NCBI RefSeq assembly: GCF_001690705.1
Contig: NZ_LZGK01000011.1
Location: forward strand, 1 to 64,000
Direction of reading: 5' to 3'
DNA: 64,000 nucleotides
DNA from: Gilliamella sp. wkB178
Lineage (GTDB): Bacteria > Pseudomonadota > Gammaproteobacteria > Enterobacterales > Orbaceae
Part shown: positions 40,962 through 50,171 of the stretch, piece after piece
Layout of the letters: each line of letters opens with the position of its first letter
How positions within the stretch are numbered: the stretch's first letter is position 1
Program-made: the position numbers and the translations under genes
Notes under the pieces: model-generated
What the model saw: only the letters and a program-made list of their open reading frames with translations
Told to the model about the DNA's origin: nothing
Databases searched by the model: none

Positions 40962-41759
40962 ATGACAGCTTCAACCTTGGGAATAAAGATTGTCCATCTT
41001 ACTAAACTAGGACTTGGTCCGAAATTGATAGTTTATATTTTATTTGCATTCGAATTTATATCTCTTATAGCTCTTTACCTAATCGATCTATTATCTTTAG
41101 ATGAAACTATTGTAATTATTGCTGTTGCAGTCATTGTTGATTTAATTCTTTATGTGGTATTTGCCTCTTTTGCTCGTAAAAATACTGACATGCAATTTTT
41201 TGAAAAAGGTTTAATAATTAAAAAAGGCAAACAATCGGTAAGTTATCTATACAATCAAGTAAAAAATTTCTATTTTTTCCCTGATCAACATGGTTTTATT
41301 TCAATTCTTAGCATCCAAATGGATGATGATCCAAAATTCTACAGCTCGAATAAATTAGGCGGTGGCAACAAAGAAGCTTGGGTACAAACCTATATAGATG
41401 CAGTCTTTGAAGAAAAACTAACTCTTCTCGCACAAAATAAATCCTTAACTTTTGAATATTTAGAAAATAAAAATAATTTACTTAACTATTTAGTTGGCCG
41501 TAATTATTTAAAAAATTTTGATGACCAGAAAAAAAAGATTGTATTAACTCAAAATCAAATTCAAGTTGATAGCGTAAATGTATCTCCTTATAGTCAGTTA
41601 CAATCAATTAGTACCAATGATTGGAAAAATACCATCACTATCACTGACATTTATGGAAATGAGTTTTTCTCTAATGATTACTCAAGCCTATCGCAATGTT
41701 TGTTGTTTATTTGTTTAGTTAACTATCTAATTGCAGAAGCAAATAATAAAATTAACTAA
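40962..41759 (+). CDS. Membrane protein with PH-like domain, unknown function
   Basis: The 265-residue protein has two adjacent hydrophobic segments at about residues 22-70 (LIVYILFAFEFISLIALYLI and IVIIAVAVIVDLILYVVFAS). A cytosolic part follows with a bacterial PH-like pattern: a strand-rich FFEKGLIIKKGKQSVSYLYN motif, repeated weakly near residues 195-235 (KIVLTQNQIQVDSVNVSPYS). It resembles DUF6585-type proteins. It stands alone beside the possible immunity gene and is divergent from it. No specific function can be named. Confidence 0.75.
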   Translation: MTASTLGIKIVHLTKLGLGPKLIVYILFAFEFISLIALYLIDLLSLDETIVIIAVAVIVDLILYVVFASFARKNTDMQFFEKGLIIKKGKQSVSYLYNQVKNFYFFPDQHGFISILSIQMDDDPKFYSSNKLGGGNKEAWVQTYIDAVFEEKLTLLAQNKSLTFEYLENKNNLLNYLVGRNYLKNFDDQKKKIVLTQNQIQVDSVNVSPYSQLQSISTNDWKNTITITDIYGNEFFSNDYSSLSQCLLFICLVNYLIAEANNKIN

Positions 41760-41810
41760 CATTAGTGGGATTATAATAGCAAGGCAATCATTAGAATTTA
41801 CGACTTGATG

Positions 41811-42626
41811 CTATTGATAATATTCAAATACGCCGCCGAATTTTTGAGCGATATTATCACGCACTGGTTGTTGTAATAGTGCTTGTGCTAATAATTTTGC
41901 CCATGGTGCTTGCGCATTTTGTTGTTGTACTACAATCCCCATTGGAAAATCTTTAGCATCATTATCGCGAATAATATAATGTCTAAAATCTTTACCCGCA
42001 TTTTTCATATGGGTAAAAAAGACGATTGCGGCATCTAAATCATTTAAGGCCCTAACAGTCTGAACTTGATTCATATCAATCAATTCAATATGTTTTGGGT
42101 TTTCCTTTATATCAATTAAACTAAACTGACCTTGATGTTGTTTATCAAGTTCTATTAAACCAGCATCATTTAACATCCGTAAACCACGATCCATATTCAT
42201 GGCATCGTTCATAATCGCAATTTTAGCACCATCAGGTAATTGATCTAATGATGAATATTTTTCTGAGTACAGACCAATTCCAGTAGTAAAAGCATAAGGT
42301 TGCACCATAGCAAGATTACCATGATTTTGCGAATTAAAACTATCCATAAACTTAATATGCACACCTAATGCAGCATCTGCACTCCCATCATTAACAGCCC
42401 GAATAACATTAACATTACCAGACATAATAACCAAATTAACATCTAAACCTTGCTGTTTTAACCAATCGAGCCCCGGTTGTAAAATTGCTGCAGAAATTTC
42501 AGTAGTTGCTACATTGATTTTCTTAGGTAACGGAGTATCAACTGATTTTTCAGTTTTATCATTATCACAGCCGATCAAAGCAACAGTTACCAAAAGTAAA
42601 CTAATAAATTTAATAAATACTTTCAT
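41811..42626 (-). CDS. MetQ/NlpA-family substrate-binding lipoprotein
   Basis: The 271-residue protein begins MKVFIKFISLLLVTVALIGC with lipobox ALIGC, so Cys20 is lipidated. The mature part has the NlpA-type layout (KKINVATTEISAAILQPGLD, GLYSEKYSSLDQLPDGAKIA, IMNDAMNMDRGLRML). It is the binding protein of the ABC importer encoded upstream (44215, 43551). D- or L-methionine is the usual ligand of the family, but the sequence is divergent and the ligand here is not established. Confidence 0.85.
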   Translation of the reverse strand: MKVFIKFISLLLVTVALIGCDNDKTEKSVDTPLPKKINVATTEISAAILQPGLDWLKQQGLDVNLVIMSGNVNVIRAVNDGSADAALGVHIKFMDSFNSQNHGNLAMVQPYAFTTGIGLYSEKYSSLDQLPDGAKIAIMNDAMNMDRGLRMLNDAGLIELDKQHQGQFSLIDIKENPKHIELIDMNQVQTVRALNDLDAAIVFFTHMKNAGKDFRHYIIRDNDAKDFPMGIVVQQQNAQAPWAKLLAQALLQQPVRDNIAQKFGGVFEYYQ

Positions 42627-42650
42627 ACAATATCCTCTAGTTGTGTCTAA

Positions 42651-43508
42651 TTAATGTTTGTTTCTGTGATAACTAAGAGTACCAAAACTACCTTTGTAAT
42701 AATTACAACTTAACTTAACATCCAATTTATCACCAATATTCATGTTCTCGGCTCGTTCTATAATTTTTTTCTTAGTTTGATTATCATCCATTAAATTACT
42801 GGTTGCTTTCACACCATCAATAATTTTATCTAATTGATTAAAAGGTATTCCCATTGCTATTTCATCATCTTGCCATTTGGCCACCTTTCTTGTACCAGCG
42901 CAGAGCATACTAATATTAGGTTGATTCATTTCAAAAGGATAAGATGTACATTCTTGACAAATGGCTTGATTACCTACCATTTTTATATTTTTTAGTTGTC
43001 CAAAATGATAAGCATAACCTTGAATTAACCGCATAATATTTAGAGAGTTAGCTATTATTATCACAACATCAGGTGTAGCTTTTTCAAACTGTTCTAAAGG
43101 TTTAATTTCCACACCCAAAACATGATGCTGACAATAAATCATATCTTTGGCAACTTGACGACTAATCCCATAATCAGCATATAATCCCATCCTAAAATGA
43201 CGTCTTCCTGATTTTACCTCAGTTTGATCAATAATATCTTGTGAAGCTGGCAACATTCCTAATACCCTAGCCCCTGATAAACAAGAAATTTTATTAAGTC
43301 CAAGTTTACATGACGTTCCTAAGGTTGCATTTTTAACGGCAACACAGTATTGTTGGGCTACTTTCGGTTCAGGAGTATCACAATTTTCATAATCATTTTG
43401 ATCATACAAAAAACGTACTCCCACTGGTTTTCTTACTAAAGATAACATCACTTCTAACCAAGTACTTGCATCTTTGCTTATTGTGATACTGTCAGCTTTA
43501 TTATTCAT
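42651..43508 (-). CDS. DUF169 family protein within an ABC importer operon
   Basis: The 285-residue soluble protein has the DUF169 hallmarks VRKPVGVRFLYDQNDY near the start, an ISCLSGARVLGM segment, VVIIIANSLNIMRLIQGYAY and a terminal MLCAGTRKVAKWQDDEIAMG. It is cysteine-rich (including CVAVKNATLGTSC, AICQEC), which could suit metal or Fe-S binding. DUF169 proteins have no established biochemical role. It lies between the permease (42 bp) and binding-protein (24 bp) genes, so it is part of this operon. Confidence 0.85.
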   Translation of the reverse strand: MNNKADSITISKDASTWLEVMLSLVRKPVGVRFLYDQNDYENCDTPEPKVAQQYCVAVKNATLGTSCKLGLNKISCLSGARVLGMLPASQDIIDQTEVKSGRRHFRMGLYADYGISRQVAKDMIYCQHHVLGVEIKPLEQFEKATPDVVIIIANSLNIMRLIQGYAYHFGQLKNIKMVGNQAICQECTSYPFEMNQPNISMLCAGTRKVAKWQDDEIAMGIPFNQLDKIIDGVKATSNLMDDNQTKKKIIERAENMNIGDKLDVKLSCNYYKGSFGTLSYHRNKH

Positions 43509-43550
43509 AGTAGATGTCCTTAGACTGAAATTGCTCTTACTGCTAATAGA

Positions 43551-44225
43551 TTATTTAAGACGATTGTAAATAAACTGCCCCATAGCTTGAATGGTCCAAA
43601 CCATAATACCGATAATAAATACTACAAAATAAGTAACCACATCATCAAATCTCTCGTAACCAAAGGTCAAAGCTACAGCACCAAGCCCACCAGCACCAAC
43701 TGCTCCAGCTAAAGTAGTATTTGCTAATGCTTGAATTAAGATAAATGTCATATTATTAACTAATGCTGGTTTTGCTTCTACAAACATAACTCGTGTTAGA
43801 ATTTGCCAGTTAGTTGCGCCAAAAGCTTTAGCGGCTAAAATTGTATTCGGATTAACTTCCAATAATGAAGATTCAACAAGTCTAGTGACTAAAGGAATAG
43901 TAATAATACTCAATGTAACTGACGCCGCAAGCCAACCTACACTAGTTTGAACTAATAATTTTGTAAATGGAGCTAATGCCACAATCATAATTAGAGCTGG
44001 GAATGATCGAGTAATATCAATACAGTAATTAATACTTTTATACACTAAGCGCCGAGGAGCTAATCCCCTTGGTCTGGTTACAACTAAAATTACTGCACAA
44101 ATACCACCGAATAAAAAACCCAAAAGTGCTGAAACGACTAACATTTTTAAAGTAGCAAGCAGCGCCGGCCAAATAATAATCGTTAAGTAGTCAAATAATC
44201 TAGTTTGGCTGAGGTTAAAGAACAT
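43551..44225 (-). CDS. MetI-like ABC transporter permease
   Basis: The 224-residue protein has five hydrophobic segments and the MetI-type permease loop NTILAAKAFGATNWQILTRV near residue 130. The N-terminal GFLFGGICAVILVVTRPRGL and C-terminal TLAGAVGAGGLGAVAL are family-typical. It overlaps the ATPase gene by 11 bp, indicating tight coupling. The substrate class is methionine-like by family only. Confidence 0.87.
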   Translation of the reverse strand: MFFNLSQTRLFDYLTIIIWPALLATLKMLVVSALLGFLFGGICAVILVVTRPRGLAPRRLVYKSINYCIDITRSFPALIMIVALAPFTKLLVQTSVGWLAASVTLSIITIPLVTRLVESSLLEVNPNTILAAKAFGATNWQILTRVMFVEAKPALVNNMTFILIQALANTTLAGAVGAGGLGAVALTFGYERFDDVVTYFVVFIIGIMVWTIQAMGQFIYNRLK

Positions 44226-45213
44226 CTACTACCTCATTATTTGTAATCACTGATTTAATATGTATATACCTAATTTTCTGTTCATCAAGAAAATAACATA
44301 CATGAGTTAATTCACTAATTATGAAACTAATATAATAAATTGTTAACGAATGGCCGTTACAATTCTCTGTTTTAGCATTAATAACCTGAAAATTAAGGTG
44401 TAATTGCTGAGCTAAAATCGATAAAATTTGTTGATCAGCGGTACTATCAGTACAAATAATTTTCAAACAAGTTTGATTATCTGGAAGTTCAAAGACTGTA
44501 GAGCCAATCAGTTTTCTATAAGCAGCTGGTTCTTGTAGTAATACATCTATAACTGGAGCTGTCAAAGCCACTGTTTTGTTATCAATTATAGAAACACGAT
44601 GACAAATAGCTTTAACAACTTCAAGCTGATGCGTAACCATGACAATGGTAATTTTAGTTTGAAGATTAATCGCTTGTAAAAGGGATAAAATCGATTTTGC
44701 TGTTTGAGGATCTAAGGCTGAGGTTGCCTCATCACATAAGATAATATCAGGTTTTAAAGCCAATGTTCTCGCAATGGCTACGCGCTGTTTTTGACCACCT
44801 GATAGTGTTTTCGGAAAATCATTGGCTTTATCTAATAACCCAACTAAAGTTAATAATTCAATAACTCGTTGATGTCTAGTTAGTTTATCTACATTCCAAC
44901 ATTGTAAAGGTAACATTACATTATCATAAGCAGTTTTATTTTCGAGCAATGCAAAGTCTTGGAAAACCATTCCAATTTTTTTTCTTAAAGCTCTTAAGGG
45001 TTGTAGCGGTAAAGTATTGACTTCTACACCGTCAACTTTAACACTTCCGCTCTGATATGGTTCCAATCCATTAATGCAGCGTAATAATGTTGATTTACCT
45101 GCTCCACTACTTCCAATAATGCCGTGAATCTCACCTTTGGTAATATTCAGGTTAATATTTTCAAGTATTACTTGATCAGAAAAGCTCTTACATAAGTTTA
45201 CAACTTTTATCAA
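44215..45213 (-). CDS. MetN-like ABC transporter ATP-binding protein
   Basis: The 332-residue ATPase has Walker A GSSGAGKST, signature LSGGQKQRVAIART, Walker B IILCDEATSALDP and H-loop MVTHQLEV. A C-terminal domain of about 80 residues corresponds to the NIL (ACT-like) domain that senses methionine in MetN. Order here is ATPase, permease, DUF169, binding protein. No MetJ box or SAM riboswitch was seen in the 216-bp upstream gap. Confidence 0.88.
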   Translation of the reverse strand: MIKVVNLCKSFSDQVILENINLNITKGEIHGIIGSSGAGKSTLLRCINGLEPYQSGSVKVDGVEVNTLPLQPLRALRKKIGMVFQDFALLENKTAYDNVMLPLQCWNVDKLTRHQRVIELLTLVGLLDKANDFPKTLSGGQKQRVAIARTLALKPDIILCDEATSALDPQTAKSILSLLQAINLQTKITIVMVTHQLEVVKAICHRVSIIDNKTVALTAPVIDVLLQEPAAYRKLIGSTVFELPDNQTCLKIICTDSTADQQILSILAQQLHLNFQVINAKTENCNGHSLTIYYISFIISELTHVCYFLDEQKIRYIHIKSVITNNEVVDVL

Positions 45214-45429
45214 AAGCTATCCCACGCTGTGTTTATATTTTTTATAAAATAACTTATGCAAAAAACTAACATAAATGAAAACAGTAATCAATAGAATTAA
45301 ATTTGATTTAACTCCTTTAATTACCGTTATATGATGACTAACTATTTCTATATATACACCAATTTTGATGTCGAATTATTTATACCAAAATGTCCAATTT
45401 AATACCTAACAACCAATAAACATCCACCA

Positions 45430-45867
45430 CTATTTCAGTTGCTGATACTCTTGTTCCGACACAGGCTCACACCATTCGTTATGTAGATTTTCTCCCGGGA
45501 CTTCAATAGCAATATGGCTAAACCAAGAATCAGCTTTGGCACCATGCCAATGCTTCACTTCTGCTGGGATTACAATAACTGAACCTGGCTGTAAACTAAC
45601 TGCCTGTTTACCCAGCTCTTGATACCAACCACTACCAGCTGTACATAACAAAATTTGTCCGCCACCTTTGCTGGCATGATGGATGTGCCAATTATTCCTG
45701 CAACCCGGTTCGAAGGTTACATTTGCTAGAAATAAGGATGTATTAGCTGGATCGGTTAAAGGTTTAAGAAAGGAATTACCAATAAAATATTTAGCATAGG
45801 CGGTATTAAGTTCCCCTATTCCAAATATATTTGCCTTGGCAAACTCTGTTTTGTCGATTATTTTCAT
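45430..45867 (-). CDS. Cupin-domain protein
   Basis: The 145-residue single-domain cupin has metal-ligand motif 1 NNWHIHHASKGGGQILLCTA and motif 2 PGSVIVIPAEVKHWHGAKAD. Similar cupins accompany CMD and SDR genes and are thought to isomerise or dioxygenate small carbonyl or quinone compounds. It is the last gene of the oxidoreductase operon, 26 bp after the aldo/keto reductase gene. AAGGA precedes the ATG. Confidence 0.87.
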   Translation of the reverse strand: MKIIDKTEFAKANIFGIGELNTAYAKYFIGNSFLKPLTDPANTSLFLANVTFEPGCRNNWHIHHASKGGGQILLCTAGSGWYQELGKQAVSLQPGSVIVIPAEVKHWHGAKADSWFSHIAIEVPGENLHNEWCEPVSEQEYQQLK

Positions 45868-45893
45868 ATTATGATCCTTATTCTTAACAATAG

Positions 45894-46856
45894 TTAAATA
45901 GCGCCCATAATGCGATGAGGTAAATACAATTCTTCAAGATAATTAATATCTTCCTGCGTTAGTTGTATATTCAATGTTCCTATAGTATCATCAAGATATT
46001 TTGTTTTAGTAGCACCAATAATTGGTGAAGTCACACCTTTGGCCAATTGCCAAGCTAAAGCAATTTGTGTCATGCTAGCACCATATTTTTCAGCTAGTTC
46101 ATGAACTCTTAGTGAAATTTTGCTATCATTTTTTTGAGTACTGTCATACTTGGTAATAGCGACTTTATCAGTTTTACTACGTAAAGTATCTGTTTGCCAA
46201 TCCAAACGAGAAAGTCTACCAGCGGCTAAGGGACTATATGGGGTTAATGCAACATGATATTGTTTACAAATAGGAATAAGTTCACGTTCATCTTCGCGAT
46301 ATAGTAGATTATAATGATTTTGCATAGCAATAAATGGCGTCCAACCGCCCTTTTCAGCTGCAAGTTGCAAATTGAAAAACTGATATCCATACATTGCCGA
46401 TGCACCTAACGCACGGACTTTACCAGCCTTGACTAAATTATCTAACGCTTCCATTGTTTCTTCTATTGGAGTGTTATAATCAAAACGATGAATAATATAA
46501 AGATCTACATAATCAGTACCAAGGCGCTTAAGTGAACCATTAATTTCTTTTGCTATTGCCTGTTTTGAAAGATGCCCTTCATTAAAATAGACTTTGGTTG
46601 CCAATATGACTTTATCGCGAGCAATATTATTTTTTAATGCCCGTCCAACATATTCTTCACTGGTTCCATTAGAGTAGGTATTGGCAGTATCAAAAAAGTT
46701 AATACCTAAATCTAAAGCATGTTTAATAATGGTCTCGGTTTCAGTTGGGTTAAGTGTCCACGCATGCATTTGACTTGCTGGATCACCAAAGCTCATACAT
46801 CCCAAACAAAAATTTGAGACAGTAATATTAGAATTACCTAGTTTTACATAGTTCAT
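45894..46856 (-). CDS. Aldo/keto reductase
   Basis: The 320-residue TIM-barrel NADPH-dependent reductase has NFFDTANTYSNGTSEEYVGR (catalytic Asp and Tyr), the catalytic lysine in ILATKVYF, YIIHRFDYNTPIEETMEALD and a C-terminal IIGATKTKYLDD cofactor-binding loop. It resembles the YajO and Tas group. It probably reduces aldehydes or ketones made or released in the same pathway as the neighbouring SDR and cupin. Confidence 0.92.
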   Translation of the reverse strand: MNYVKLGNSNITVSNFCLGCMSFGDPASQMHAWTLNPTETETIIKHALDLGINFFDTANTYSNGTSEEYVGRALKNNIARDKVILATKVYFNEGHLSKQAIAKEINGSLKRLGTDYVDLYIIHRFDYNTPIEETMEALDNLVKAGKVRALGASAMYGYQFFNLQLAAEKGGWTPFIAMQNHYNLLYREDERELIPICKQYHVALTPYSPLAAGRLSRLDWQTDTLRSKTDKVAITKYDSTQKNDSKISLRVHELAEKYGASMTQIALAWQLAKGVTSPIIGATKTKYLDDTIGTLNIQLTQEDINYLEELYLPHRIMGAI

Positions 46857-46879
46857 ATAATCCCCATTGTAAAAGGTTA

Positions 46880-47200
46880 TTAATCAGTCCAAATTTCTTT
46901 AGCAAAACGAAAAGCAGCCCAAGCTTTTGGCCAACCAATATAAAAGGCTACATGCGTAATAACCTCAGCAATCTCTTGCTTAGTAATGCCATTATCTTTG
47001 GCTGTTTGCAAATGGTATTGCAATGAACTATCTAAGATGCCACTAGCTAACAATGCCGTTACCGTGATCATACTTCGGTCACGTTGAGATAACTGCTGTT
47101 CTCGTGACCACACTTCACCAAATAATACATCATCATTAAGTTGCGCAAATTTGGGGGCAAAATCGCCCAAAACGTCTCTACCTGCGGTTACCTTCTTCAT
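46880..47200 (-). CDS. Carboxymuconolactone decarboxylase family protein
   Basis: The 106-residue CMD-fold protein contains RDRSMITVTALLASGILDSS and NGITKQEIAEVITHVAFYIG. It has no cysteine, so an AhpD-like redox role is excluded and a lyase-like or unknown role is more likely. It is the second CMD-family protein in the window. It sits 36 bp after the SDR gene and 23 bp before the aldo/keto reductase gene. Confidence 0.88.
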   Translation of the reverse strand: MKKVTAGRDVLGDFAPKFAQLNDDVLFGEVWSREQQLSQRDRSMITVTALLASGILDSSLQYHLQTAKDNGITKQEIAEVITHVAFYIGWPKAWAAFRFAKEIWTD

Positions 47201-47236
47201 TTTTATTCCTTAATTACTTATTGAGTTTTAACTAAA

Positions 47237-48055
47237 TTAGTCAGCTTGATCCCACCAGAATTTTGCAGTGGCACCACCATCGATCAACAAATCACTACCC
47301 GTAATATAAGCGCCTTTTTCGGACATAATAAGTTCTGCCAGATTGGCAACTTCATCGGGTGAACCACCTCGCCCCACGGGTAAATTTTTAAGCATGTTTC
47401 GGTAAAATTGTTTACGTTCGCCATTAAGCTCATCATTGGCGAGTGGCGTATGAATAATACCGGCACTGATGCAGTTTATTCTGGCACCACGATGCCCCCA
47501 TTTAACTGCTTGCGCTTGCACCCGCAAAGCATTACCGCGTTTAGAAAGTTGGTAGGCTTTTAAACTATCATCGACTTCTTGAATAAAGGGTAACTTAAGT
47601 AAATCTTCGGTAGGCGTTAATGCTAGTGCTTTGGTTTGTTCAATTGATAATGGTTCTAACCGGTGAGCCGATTGCGAACCAATCACTAAAGCACTACTGC
47701 CTTTAGCCATCACGTCAGCAAAGGAATCTAATAACAATGCCGTACCATATAGATCAACAGCAAATAACCGTTTAGCCGATGCTTGTGATGGTGATAAACC
47801 GGCAGTATTAACTAGCCCCATAATATCGCCAAGCCCAACGGCAAAATGAACTAATTTATGGACATCGTCTGGATTTGATACATCACAACCAATGGTATGC
47901 ACAGCAAATCCAGCATTACGCAATTCTTGAGCTTGTTTTTCCGCATTGGCTATGTTGACATCCGCTAATACTAATTGTTTGCCTACCGCAATACGCCTGG
48001 CAATAGCTATGCCAATCGCACCAGCACCACTCAAAACAATCACTTGCTTAAACAT
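47237..48055 (-). CDS. Short-chain dehydrogenase/reductase
   Basis: The 272-residue SDR has a cofactor-binding VIVLSGAGAIGIAIARRIAV (GxGxIG rather than the classical TGxxxGxG), a DVSNPDD acidic motif, the Ser-Tyr-Lys set (VIGSQSAHR, AYQLSKRGNALRV) and C-terminal YITGSDLLIDGGATAKF. It is first in an operon with CMD, aldo/keto reductase and cupin genes. The substrate is unknown. Confidence 0.9.
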   Translation of the reverse strand: MFKQVIVLSGAGAIGIAIARRIAVGKQLVLADVNIANAEKQAQELRNAGFAVHTIGCDVSNPDDVHKLVHFAVGLGDIMGLVNTAGLSPSQASAKRLFAVDLYGTALLLDSFADVMAKGSSALVIGSQSAHRLEPLSIEQTKALALTPTEDLLKLPFIQEVDDSLKAYQLSKRGNALRVQAQAVKWGHRGARINCISAGIIHTPLANDELNGERKQFYRNMLKNLPVGRGGSPDEVANLAELIMSEKGAYITGSDLLIDGGATAKFWWDQAD

Positions 48056-48221
48056 TATTAACCTCGATTGTCGCTGTTTCTATGAAGAAAATTCATTTTT
48101 TCAGATTATTAGGTAGCAATCATTTTGCTTAGACTAACTAATCGCTAATAGTTATTCTAGACACTCCCTTTATTGAGATAAATTAGCTATTGTTTTATAG
48201 TATGATGAATAAAATTCAATA

Positions 48222-49118
48222 ATGGCCAAGCATATGATGTATAACTTCAATGAATTGAATTATTTTATTACTATTGCTCAAACTGGTAATTTTGTAAAAG
48301 CAGGTAAACAGCTGGGGATTTCAGCTTCTGCGGTGAGCCACAGCATACGCAAATTAGAAAATCGCTTAAATTTACGTTTATTTAATCGTTCTACCCGTAA
48401 TGTCTCGCTCACTGAAGCTGGCAAACAACTTTACCAACAAATATCCCCATTATTTAATTCTATTAATCAAGAGGTTAATGCATTAAATAGTTATCTTAGC
48501 ACCCCTGCCGGTACGATTAAAATCAATGCCCCAGATTTTGCCATTGAACACATTATCTATCCTAAATTACGTGATTTTTTACCAAAATATCCACAAATTA
48601 AAATCGAAATTCAAGCCGACAATAGTTGGGCCGACATCGTTAAACAAGGTTTTGATATGGGGTGCCGTTTAGGTAACGATCTTGCCAAAGAAATGATCGC
48701 GGTCAAAATCTCAGCGCCACTAAAAATGGCGTTAGTGGCTAGCCCTAGCTACTTAGCTGGCAAAGACCAACCTAAGCAAATTAAAGATTTAGATAATCAC
48801 CGCCTGGTAGGTATGCAAATTTCTACCCAACATAGCACGGAACTAACTTGGGAATTCATTGAAAATGGCAAAATAGTAAAATACCAACCGCACTCACAAT
48901 TTAAAATTAATAGCAGTGTACGTAAACAAGCCGTATTAGATGGTCTCGGCATTTCTTGGTTAGGAATGCCCGATGTAGAAAACGAATTAGCCAGCGGTCA
49001 ATTAGTTGAATTATTAGCTGAATTTGCCATTAGTTACGATTCTTTTTATATTTATTACCCTAGTCGTCAAGGTCACTCAAACGTATTCAAACTCGTTGTT
49101 GATGCATTAAAATATTGA
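48222..49118 (+). CDS. LysR-family transcriptional regulator
   Basis: The 298-residue protein has the LysR helix-turn-helix FNELNYFITIAQTGNFVKAG then KQLGISASAVSHSIRKLENR, and the substrate-binding domain from about residue 95. It is divergent from the SDR-CMD-AKR-cupin operon across 166 bp and is its likely regulator. The exact start is uncertain: ATG codons at 48222, 48234 and 48237 all lack a strong ribosome-binding site. Confidence 0.88.
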   Translation: MAKHMMYNFNELNYFITIAQTGNFVKAGKQLGISASAVSHSIRKLENRLNLRLFNRSTRNVSLTEAGKQLYQQISPLFNSINQEVNALNSYLSTPAGTIKINAPDFAIEHIIYPKLRDFLPKYPQIKIEIQADNSWADIVKQGFDMGCRLGNDLAKEMIAVKISAPLKMALVASPSYLAGKDQPKQIKDLDNHRLVGMQISTQHSTELTWEFIENGKIVKYQPHSQFKINSSVRKQAVLDGLGISWLGMPDVENELASGQLVELLAEFAISYDSFYIYYPSRQGHSNVFKLVVDALKY

Positions 49119-49252
49119 TACCTTAAAAGCGATAAAAATGCCTATTTTATGCAAACAATTGCCATAAATGTGTATTCGGTTGCTGGCAACAGCATGTTAC
49201 TCTCGTTTAACCAACAAATTTTCACCAATGCAAGTGATTATTAAGGGAGTAA

Positions 49253-49936
49253 ATGATGAACAGGGTTTCAAGAAGGTATTTTTTAAAAACCATGGCAGCG
49301 GGATTAACCACAATTACCGCGGGTTATTTATTATCAAACAATAAAGTCTATGCGCAATCACCAATAACACAACCAAATAGTAACACTATTTTAGTTGTTT
49401 ACTATTCATTACCAGAAACCAACAGTACTCTAAGTGAACATCGCGAAAACAGTACTGTTACTATTGCTAATCAAACCTTAGGCAATACCCAGTATATGGC
49501 GCTGGTTATTCAAGAAGCTTTGAAAAATGCAGATTTATTTCGCATTGAAACCGTAGTTCCTTATGACACCACCGATCATGCAAAATTAATTGATCAAGCC
49601 AAAAAAGAATTAAATAGTCATTATCGACCAGCACTTAAGCAAACTATCAATAACCTCGATCAATACGATACTATTTTATTCGGTTATCCTATTTGGTGGG
49701 CTGATTTGCCTACACCCGTTTATTCTTTTTTGTCACAACATGGCTTAGCCGGTAAAAAAGTCATTCCATTTGGAACGAATGGCGGTAGCGGTTTTGCCAA
49801 TACTCGCACGACTATCGCCAAACTGCAACCTAATGCTGATTTTCGTGGTCAAGATGGGTTAACTATTTATCGAGACAGAATTGAGAATGCTAAAAATGAT
49901 ATTGTCGATTGGGTAAATAAACTTTCGTTGGTTTGA
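49253..49936 (+). CDS. Tat-exported flavodoxin-family protein
   Basis: The 227-residue protein has a twin-arginine signal, SRRYFLKTMAAGLTTITAGY, ending near VYAQSP. A flavodoxin fold follows: TILVVYYSLPETN (FMN phosphate loop), YDTILFGYPIWWADLPTPVY and PFGTNGGSGFANTRTTI. A folded FMN protein would therefore be exported to the periplasm. It lies between a LysR and an AraC gene beside the oxidoreductase operon. A GGGAG precedes the ATG. Confidence 0.9.
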   Translation: MMNRVSRRYFLKTMAAGLTTITAGYLLSNNKVYAQSPITQPNSNTILVVYYSLPETNSTLSEHRENSTVTIANQTLGNTQYMALVIQEALKNADLFRIETVVPYDTTDHAKLIDQAKKELNSHYRPALKQTINNLDQYDTILFGYPIWWADLPTPVYSFLSQHGLAGKKVIPFGTNGGSGFANTRTTIAKLQPNADFRGQDGLTIYRDRIENAKNDIVDWVNKLSLV

Positions 49937-50171
49937 GTTTATTGAGATTAACTTACCAATTTGCCAATTAAGGCAAAATAAAAAATTACTTAATAAAATA
50001 AATTCATCGACTATTATTTGTCTCTATTAATATTTGGAATATCAATAGAATTGAGCGAATTAGGTAATAATTTGCTATTTTTGTACATGCATAAAAACAC
50101 CTAATTGAGATATATTGATCAATAAGTTATTTTATCGCAGAAAAACTATTCTCAATGACAGGAAGATCAGA

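Noticed and set aside
45214-45429. SAM riboswitch or MetJ operator upstream of the MetN-like gene
   Set aside because: No AGACGTCT-type repeats or riboswitch-like conserved pairing could be seen.
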